From Methylicorpusculum oleiharenae (lineage in GTDB: Bacteria > Pseudomonadota > Gammaproteobacteria > Methylococcales > Methylomonadaceae): a stretch of 64,000 nucleotides of DNA. Position 1 is the first letter of the stretch, and every line of letters starts with the position of its first letter. The notes below the pieces were generated by a model. That model did no database searches. It was not told where the DNA came from and was given only the letters and a program-made list of their open reading frames with translations. Where the stretch lies: NCBI RefSeq assembly GCF_009828925.2, contig NZ_WUTY02000001.1, forward strand, positions 4,742,492-4,806,491, read 5' to 3'. Of this stretch, positions 59,165-64,000 are shown in pieces. The position numbers were made by a program, and so were the translations under genes.

Positions 59165-60130
59165 CTAGGCGAAACCAGTGATCTCACCACCACTGTTTCT
59201 GGCACTCACTGTTTTAAATTGCAAATTCTCATAACCGGAAAATTCCTGCTGAGCTTTTAAACAAAGGGCTTCAGCACATTCCAGTCCTTCCAGTGCACAA
59301 AAGCCGGTGGGACCCCAAGACGTCTGACCTAGCGCCACAGCGCCATGACGCTCACACCACGACATGGCCTTAGACACCTCGCTACTGGTAAACACGCCTC
59401 CCTGAGCCGACGCAAAATGTTCGCCAACCGCTTTTTGTAACTGCGTGATCACTTCTCCAAATTTGGCGATGTCACGCTCGGCAATTGCTGGCAATCCTTG
59501 CATGAGTAACAGGTAACACAAGCGCGCCGCTTCAGTTTGGGAAAAGGGCGGTAAGGCTTTGAAAGCTTCAATTTCCTGCTTGCCATGCAGGCCTTGCCCG
59601 CGCTTATCAAAGACCAGGATAAAACGCCAATTCTCGGGCACAGCCATCTGGGAAAGCACGGGGGGAGTTATTGTATGCTCACCACGACCGCCATCCACCA
59701 CCAACCCACCCCGCTCGAAGACACCGATTCCTATGCCGGAACGCCGTCCCCGCTCAGTCAATTGAGCAATGTCGCGTACACTGTAGGTAAGACCGTAAAA
59801 GTGACTGAGGCCCATGCCAATCGCCAAGGCCATTTGCGTGCCGGATCCCAATCCGACATGTTCGGGGATGGCTTCATCAACGTGAATATGAACGGTATCA
59901 GGGACATTCAACGCAGCACAGAGGCTTTGTAACTGTTTGGCAACGCGAACCTCAGAAAAACCTGAGGCTACAGGCCGATCAGAACGGGTAATGGTAAGCC
60001 GGGTTACAATCTCATTGAGCGCAACACCGATACTGCCAAAGTGCCGCCCCAACGCCCCGCTCAAATCAATAAAGCCCATATGCAGGCGGGCTGGAGCCAT
60101 AACAGTCACTTTAGAGAATTGCGCTTTCAA
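59165..60130 (-). CDS. mptG: beta-ribofuranosylaminobenzene 5'-phosphate synthase
   Basis: This enzyme joins p-hydroxybenzoate or p-aminobenzoate-type acceptor with phosphoribosyl pyrophosphate, the first committed step of methanopterin synthesis. The 321-residue GHMP-like protein shows VMAPARLHMGFIDLSGALGRHFGSIGVAL, HVGLGSGTQMALAIGMGLSHFYGL, RRSGIGIGVFERGGLVVDGG and GQTSWGPTGFCALEG. The gene heads the fae/mch operon, close to pabB-containing genes that may supply its aromatic substrate. Confidence 0.93.
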   Translation of the reverse strand: MKAQFSKVTVMAPARLHMGFIDLSGALGRHFGSIGVALNEIVTRLTITRSDRPVASGFSEVRVAKQLQSLCAALNVPDTVHIHVDEAIPEHVGLGSGTQMALAIGMGLSHFYGLTYSVRDIAQLTERGRRSGIGIGVFERGGLVVDGGRGEHTITPPVLSQMAVPENWRFILVFDKRGQGLHGKQEIEAFKALPPFSQTEAARLCYLLLMQGLPAIAERDIAKFGEVITQLQKAVGEHFASAQGGVFTSSEVSKAMSWCERHGAVALGQTSWGPTGFCALEGLECAEALCLKAQQEFSGYENLQFKTVSARNSGGEITGFA

Positions 60131-60191
60131 ACCGAGTCATCTTCATCAAAAAAGCGTTTATTATAGCCTATAGGAGCTCGAATAAGTGAAC

Positions 60192-60857
60192 TTATCCGGC
60201 CAGCATCCGAGCGACCAGATCCAGGTCAATCGCATTAAAATCGGCCAAAAATTCAGCGCGTTTATCCAGGGGAGTCTGCGAAGGTACATAAACGGCAATA
60301 CCTCCGGCCTTTACTGCTGCCATGACACCGGATAAAGAATCTTCCAGCACCAAACACCGGCCGATCGGAACTGCCAAAAGCTCGGAAGCTTTGATAAAAA
60401 GATCCGGCGCCGGCTTTGGATTAACACTCATTTCGCGGCTAATAATGGTTGTGAACAGATGAGTGAGTTTCGCCAAATCAAGGCATTCCAACGCATTCGC
60501 CAGCAAACTGTTTGTCGCGAGACAAAAAGGCAAATTCAATTGCGTTATGACGCCTAACAAACTGAAAAAGCCTTTTTTTACAGGGATACCCTGATCACGC
60601 ACCTGTTCACGCCAAATTTCACCACTAATCTGATTGAAATGGTCCAGTGAAAAATCCCGCCCGCAATACGCCAAAATCATTTCACTGACCTGCTTAAAAT
60701 GCAGTCCGCTCAGCGACCGGCAGAACTCATCCGGCAACACATAACCCATCCGCATTGCAGCGTGCTGCCAAGCGGTGAAATAAGTTGTTTCGGTGTCCAG
60801 CACCAAGCCGTCCATATCAAAAATGACCGCGTCAACATCAGGAAAAACAGCCTTCAC
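60192..60857 (-). CDS. HAD-family phosphatase/phosphoglucomutase-like
   Basis: The preferred start is the GTG at 60857, which overlaps the upstream stop as GTGA; a longer frame from 60926 would overlap that gene by 73 bases. It gives 221 residues with the four HAD motifs: AVIFDMDGLVLDTE (nucleophile D), FCLATNSL, NPKPAPDLFIKA (Lys) and CLVLEDSLSGVMAAVKAGG. The C1 cap is helical. Substrates in this subfamily are small sugar phosphates or phosphoglycolate. The context suggests a role near the H4MPT cofactor genes but nothing specific. Confidence 0.85.
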   Translation of the reverse strand: MKAVFPDVDAVIFDMDGLVLDTETTYFTAWQHAAMRMGYVLPDEFCRSLSGLHFKQVSEMILAYCGRDFSLDHFNQISGEIWREQVRDQGIPVKKGFFSLLGVITQLNLPFCLATNSLLANALECLDLAKLTHLFTTIISREMSVNPKPAPDLFIKASELLAVPIGRCLVLEDSLSGVMAAVKAGGIAVYVPSQTPLDKRAEFLADFNAIDLDLVARMLAG

Positions 60858-61780
60858 CGGATCACCCGAATGAATTCTCCAGGTGCTTCGCGGCTTGAAC
60901 CGACCACGATCCGTTGATGCCCACAAGACGACTCTTCCAGCATGCCCGACACTTCAATCCATTCACCTTTGCAGGCCTGACCCACATAAGTTGCAGTAAA
61001 ACACAAAATGATATCAATGGGTCCTGTTTCAACGCCAAAAACAGCAGGGGAATCAAATGCCTGAGTATCATCAATGACTTTTGCCTGAATAGTAACCAAG
61101 CCTTTTTTCTGATAATTTATATCAGACAAGCGCGTATCAATGGCCAGACTGATATCGAATTTTCGCCCATTGATCAACGCCTTATTGAATTTACGTTGTT
61201 CATGCCAAACATAGTCCGCCAAATCAATATGGCATGAGCGGCGACTATAGGAACTTTCCCAACTCGCATCATCCAAGGCAGCGAGATGCTGCTCATCAAT
61301 CAGTTGCTTGACCAAATCGCGCGCAAAGTGAAATTGCTGACGGTTGTAAAAAACCAGGTCTATGTCTGAATCGTCATTATGAACACCGGGCAGCAAAGAT
61401 CCTGTCACGCCAATCAGGGTGCTTTCCAAGCCATATTCGATGAAATGTTTGAGCAGATTTTTAAAATCTTCTTCAACGGCCTGATTTGACGGTTGCTGCA
61501 TTAACATCTGCAACCGCTGCCTGGGCTGATAATGTTTAATGATCGCTGTTTCACTGACCGCATGAAGCGAGACATCTTTTGCAGATGAGTAGTAAAGATA
61601 ATGCGGAAAATAGTCAGCCAGATAGCGATCGGCTTGCTCAGTGGATAATTTTTGCCAAAGGCCGTTTATTTTGGCGTAGCGCAGAAAGCACAAGACTTTT
61701 TCTGCCTCCATACCCGACTCGACAACAGCAAAAAGCAGCTCACCCTGAGCTTCTATAAAGTCTTTTACACAATATTTCAT
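60854..61780 (-). CDS. nucleotidyltransferase-domain protein of the H4MPT region
   Basis: The 308-residue protein has a nucleotidyltransferase core in its middle (IGVTGSLLPGVHNDDSDIDLVFY, with G-S and D-x-D catalytic residues), matching the COG1665-type group found in archaea and some methylotrophs. The N-terminal ~115 residues (FAVVESGMEAEKVLCFLRYAKINGLWQKLSTEQADRYL) and C-terminal ~90 residues are family-specific. The substrate is unknown. It overlaps the HAD gene as GTGA and is divergent from pntA. Confidence 0.75.
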   Translation of the reverse strand: MKYCVKDFIEAQGELLFAVVESGMEAEKVLCFLRYAKINGLWQKLSTEQADRYLADYFPHYLYYSSAKDVSLHAVSETAIIKHYQPRQRLQMLMQQPSNQAVEEDFKNLLKHFIEYGLESTLIGVTGSLLPGVHNDDSDIDLVFYNRQQFHFARDLVKQLIDEQHLAALDDASWESSYSRRSCHIDLADYVWHEQRKFNKALINGRKFDISLAIDTRLSDINYQKKGLVTIQAKVIDDTQAFDSPAVFGVETGPIDIILCFTATYVGQACKGEWIEVSGMLEESSCGHQRIVVGSSREAPGEFIRVIR

Positions 61781-62116
61781 TAATTTAAGTTACCCGATAT
61801 TTTAGTTGCCGCCCAATCATGAAGAGTAGTTTACAAGGTAACTCAGCCATAAAAACCAAATACAGTGCTTTTTTAAAAGGGCATTCAGCCAGCTGACTTT
61901 ACCTTTAACCATAAAAATCAGTCCACGCCTATCATTTCAAGTTGATTCTCATGTTTTTTGATTTTTAGAAAGCTCTTTATTCCCATCAGCCTACTATGGG
62001 GTTTGATTCGTTTATTATTTTGTTGAATTACCCCCATAAATTGCCTATGCTCCGGGCTTGGAAATAAATACCTAAACCCTATGTGTTTCTCTGTGTCTTA
62101 GCTTAAAGGAAGTCTC
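61781..62116. other. divergent intergenic region upstream of pntA
   Basis: No gene is seen. It carries promoters for the minus-strand nucleotidyltransferase and plus-strand pntA. The latter has a good AAAGGAAG site. I cannot place promoter boxes with certainty. Confidence 0.4.
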
Positions 62117-63679
62117 ATGAAAATTGGTGTCCCCAAAGAAGTACACGAAGGTGAAAAACGCGTTGCGACAACGCCCGAAGTTGCAGAACTATTGATCAAA
62201 CTCGGATTTTCAGTCGCTATCGAAAGTGGCGCGGGCTCCGCTGCAGATATTCCGGATGAAGCTTACAAAAATGTAGGCGTAGAAATAATCAATAACACCC
62301 GCACCCTCTGGAAAAACTCCGATATTATCGTAAAAATCAGAGCGCCCGAACTGCACCCCGAAATTAATAAAGACGAAACTGACCTGCTCAAAAAAGGCGG
62401 GCATTTAATCAGTTTCATCTGGCCTGCCCAAAACGAGGCTCTGCTGCAAAAGCTGGCAAAAAAAAATGCGACCGTTTTCGCGATGGATAGCATTCCCCGC
62501 ATTTCCCGAGCACAAAAAATGGATGCCTTAAGCTCCATGGCCAACATTGCCGGTTATCGTGCGGTTGTTGAAGCGGCTCAGCATTTCGGCCGCTTCTTTA
62601 CCGGCCAGATTACCGCTGCCGGTAAAATCCCACCGGCCAAAGTATTGGTGATTGGCGCCGGAGTAGCAGGGCTGGCGGCCATAGGCGCCGCAAAATCATT
62701 AGGCGCAATTGTCAGAGCTTTCGATACCCGTCCTGAAGTCAAAGAACAAATTGAAAGCATGGACGCCGAATTCTTGATGCTGGATTTCAAGGAAGACGGT
62801 TCCGGCACAGGCGGATACGCCAAGACCATGTCCAAAGAATTCATTGAAGCGGAAATGGCTTTGTTTGCCCAGCAGGCCAAAGAAGTCGATATCATCATCA
62901 CGACTGCGTTAATACCTGGAAAACCTGCACCGGTTCTAATCACTGAGGCCATGGTAGCGTCTATGAAACCGGGCAGCGTTATAGTCGATTTGGCCACTGA
63001 ACAAGGTGGAAACTGCGAAGTCAGCACCAAAGATCAGGTGATTTCCAAACACGGCGTTACCGTTATCGGCTACAGTAACTTACCCAGCCGCCTGGCCAAC
63101 CAGGCCAGTCAGTTATATGCCACCAACATTCGTCATTTGTTGACTGATTTGTGTCCCGAGAAAAACGGCGAACTGAACGTCAATATGGAAGATGAAGTCA
63201 TCCGCGGCGCCACCGTCATCAAAGCCGGAAAAATTACCTGGCCGCCACCACCGCCGACACTTTCCGTAGCACCGGCGGCAAAACCTGCGGCCTCGGTTCC
63301 GGTCAAAGTCGAACAGCCAAAAACCAGTATTATTCCTGCTCCTGTCAAACAATATGCTCCGATGATCCTGGGCGCCCTGCTTCTATACCAGTTAGGCTCG
63401 GTAGCCCCGGCATCTTTTATGTCGCATTTCACCGTATTTGTGCTGTCCTGTTTTATCGGCTACCAAGTCATCTGGAACGTCTCGCCCTCTCTGCATACCC
63501 CCCTGATGAGCGTCACCAACGCCATTAGCGGCATCATAGTACTGGGCGCCCTGATTCAAGTCTCGGCACCGGGTTTCTTAATCACACTGCTGGCCGGATT
63601 AGCCGTGCTTGTGGCCTCAATCAACATCGCCGGGGGCTTTTTGGTAACCCGCCGCATGTTGGAAATGTTCAGAAAATAG
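62117..63679 (+). CDS. pntA: NAD(P) transhydrogenase subunit alpha
   Basis: PntA with PntB couples proton entry to hydride transfer from NADH to NADP+, making NADPH. The 520-residue protein has the NAD-binding domain I in the first ~380 residues ([78 protein letters not shown]). A Pro/Ala/Val-rich linker follows (about 385-410), then four membrane helices at the end. This is the E. coli type with both PntAA and PntAB parts in one chain. pntB follows after ten bases. Confidence 0.97.
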   Translation: MKIGVPKEVHEGEKRVATTPEVAELLIKLGFSVAIESGAGSAADIPDEAYKNVGVEIINNTRTLWKNSDIIVKIRAPELHPEINKDETDLLKKGGHLISFIWPAQNEALLQKLAKKNATVFAMDSIPRISRAQKMDALSSMANIAGYRAVVEAAQHFGRFFTGQITAAGKIPPAKVLVIGAGVAGLAAIGAAKSLGAIVRAFDTRPEVKEQIESMDAEFLMLDFKEDGSGTGGYAKTMSKEFIEAEMALFAQQAKEVDIIITTALIPGKPAPVLITEAMVASMKPGSVIVDLATEQGGNCEVSTKDQVISKHGVTVIGYSNLPSRLANQASQLYATNIRHLLTDLCPEKNGELNVNMEDEVIRGATVIKAGKITWPPPPPTLSVAPAAKPAASVPVKVEQPKTSIIPAPVKQYAPMILGALLLYQLGSVAPASFMSHFTVFVLSCFIGYQVIWNVSPSLHTPLMSVTNAISGIIVLGALIQVSAPGFLITLLAGLAVLVASINIAGGFLVTRRMLEMFRK

Positions 63680-63689
63680 GGAGAACAGC

Positions 63690-64000
63690 ATGTCACAAAG
63701 TTTAGTTTCTATGGCCTACGTCAGCGCTGCGATTTTGTTCATACTCAGCCTGAGCGGGCTAAGTAATCAGGAAACAGCTCGCAGAGGCAACTATTTCGGC
63801 ATGGCAGGTATGACCATCGCCATTTTAGCCACCATTTTCAGCGCTTCCGTAACGGCTTATGCGATATTGATAACCGCGCTGCTCATTGGCGGATTCATAG
63901 GCGCAAAAGCGGCCGCTAAAGTTGAAATGACCCAAATGCCTGAATTGGTTGCCATCATGCACAGCCTGGTGGGACTTGCTGCGGTGCTTGTCGGCTATGC
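63690..64000 (+). CDS. pntB: NAD(P) transhydrogenase subunit beta, 5' part
   Basis: The ATG at 63690, preceded by GGGAGA, opens [40 protein letters not shown] and continues with [38 protein letters not shown], the N-terminal membrane helices of PntB. The gene runs off the window after about 103 codons; the NADP-binding domain III is not visible here. Confidence 0.96.
   Translation, partial: MSQSLVSMAYVSAAILFILSLSGLSNQETARRGNYFGMAGMTIAILATIFSASVTAYAILITALLIGGFIGAKAAAKVEMTQMPELVAIMHSLVGLAAVLVGY

Overview
The window looks like the chromosome of a gammaproteobacterial methylotroph, most likely a Methylococcales methanotroph (Methylobacter/Methylomonas type). Two things point there. The recA-recX-alaS-lysC-csrA-tRNA order is gammaproteobacterial. 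A tetrahydromethanopterin (H4MPT)/methylofuran one-carbon cluster (fae, mch, mptG, pabB, mfn-like genes) lies beside it. No methane or methanol oxidation genes are present, so the genus is an inference.

Layout. 1-1.4 kb: decayed insertion sequences (IS66 end, REP-type Y1 transposase) that have cut off hisF, leaving only its last codons. 1.4-3.4 kb: hisI-hisE-tatABC operon. 3.4-5.9 kb: gene debris (transposase and RND pump remnants) and a CNNM/CorC-type membrane protein. 5.9-11 kb: an unusual AI-2E permease/P-type ATPase fusion and two membrane proteins. 11-16.5 kb: transposon remnants, dispersed repeats and two PEP-CTERM-like secreted proteins separated by a dead IS4-family element. 16.6-20.1 kb: a complete recombinase-in-trio (RIT) element with 33-bp inverted ends. 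20.4 kb: an ihfB-like gene and a small lipoprotein.

21.75-34.3 kb: the replication/partition module of an SPI-7/PFGI-1-type integrative conjugative element (ICE), all on the minus strand: parA, parB, DUF2857, STY4528-type replication protein, PFL_4669-type, DUF3158-like, a broken topB, DUF3577, radC, DUF932 and small genes. It has three unusual features: three arrays of a 39-bp palindromic repeat that also encodes a 13-residue protein repeat; a cluster of iteron-like palindromes next to an AT-rich stretch inside the replication gene; and a series of hairpin-rich leaders before successive genes. No relaxase, type IV secretion genes or integrase are in the window.

34.4-42 kb: cargo-like genes: an unknown protein, a periplasmic binding protein, a histidine kinase, a convergent response regulator, a cytochrome P450 and a TonB-dependent receptor. 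Together they look like a sense-import-oxidise system. 42.6 kb: AlpA-like regulator, then tRNA-Asn, tRNA-Arg and tRNA-Ser.

43.2-48.9 kb: csrA, lysC, alaS, recX, recA. 49-61.8 kb: cofactor and H4MPT-pathway genes. They supply p-aminobenzoate (pabB), build methylofuran-like and H4MPT cofactors (ATP-grasp ligases, MfnE/MfnF-like, mptG, CitG-like) and run formaldehyde oxidation (fae, mch). 62.1-64 kb: pntA and the start of pntB (proton-translocating transhydrogenase).
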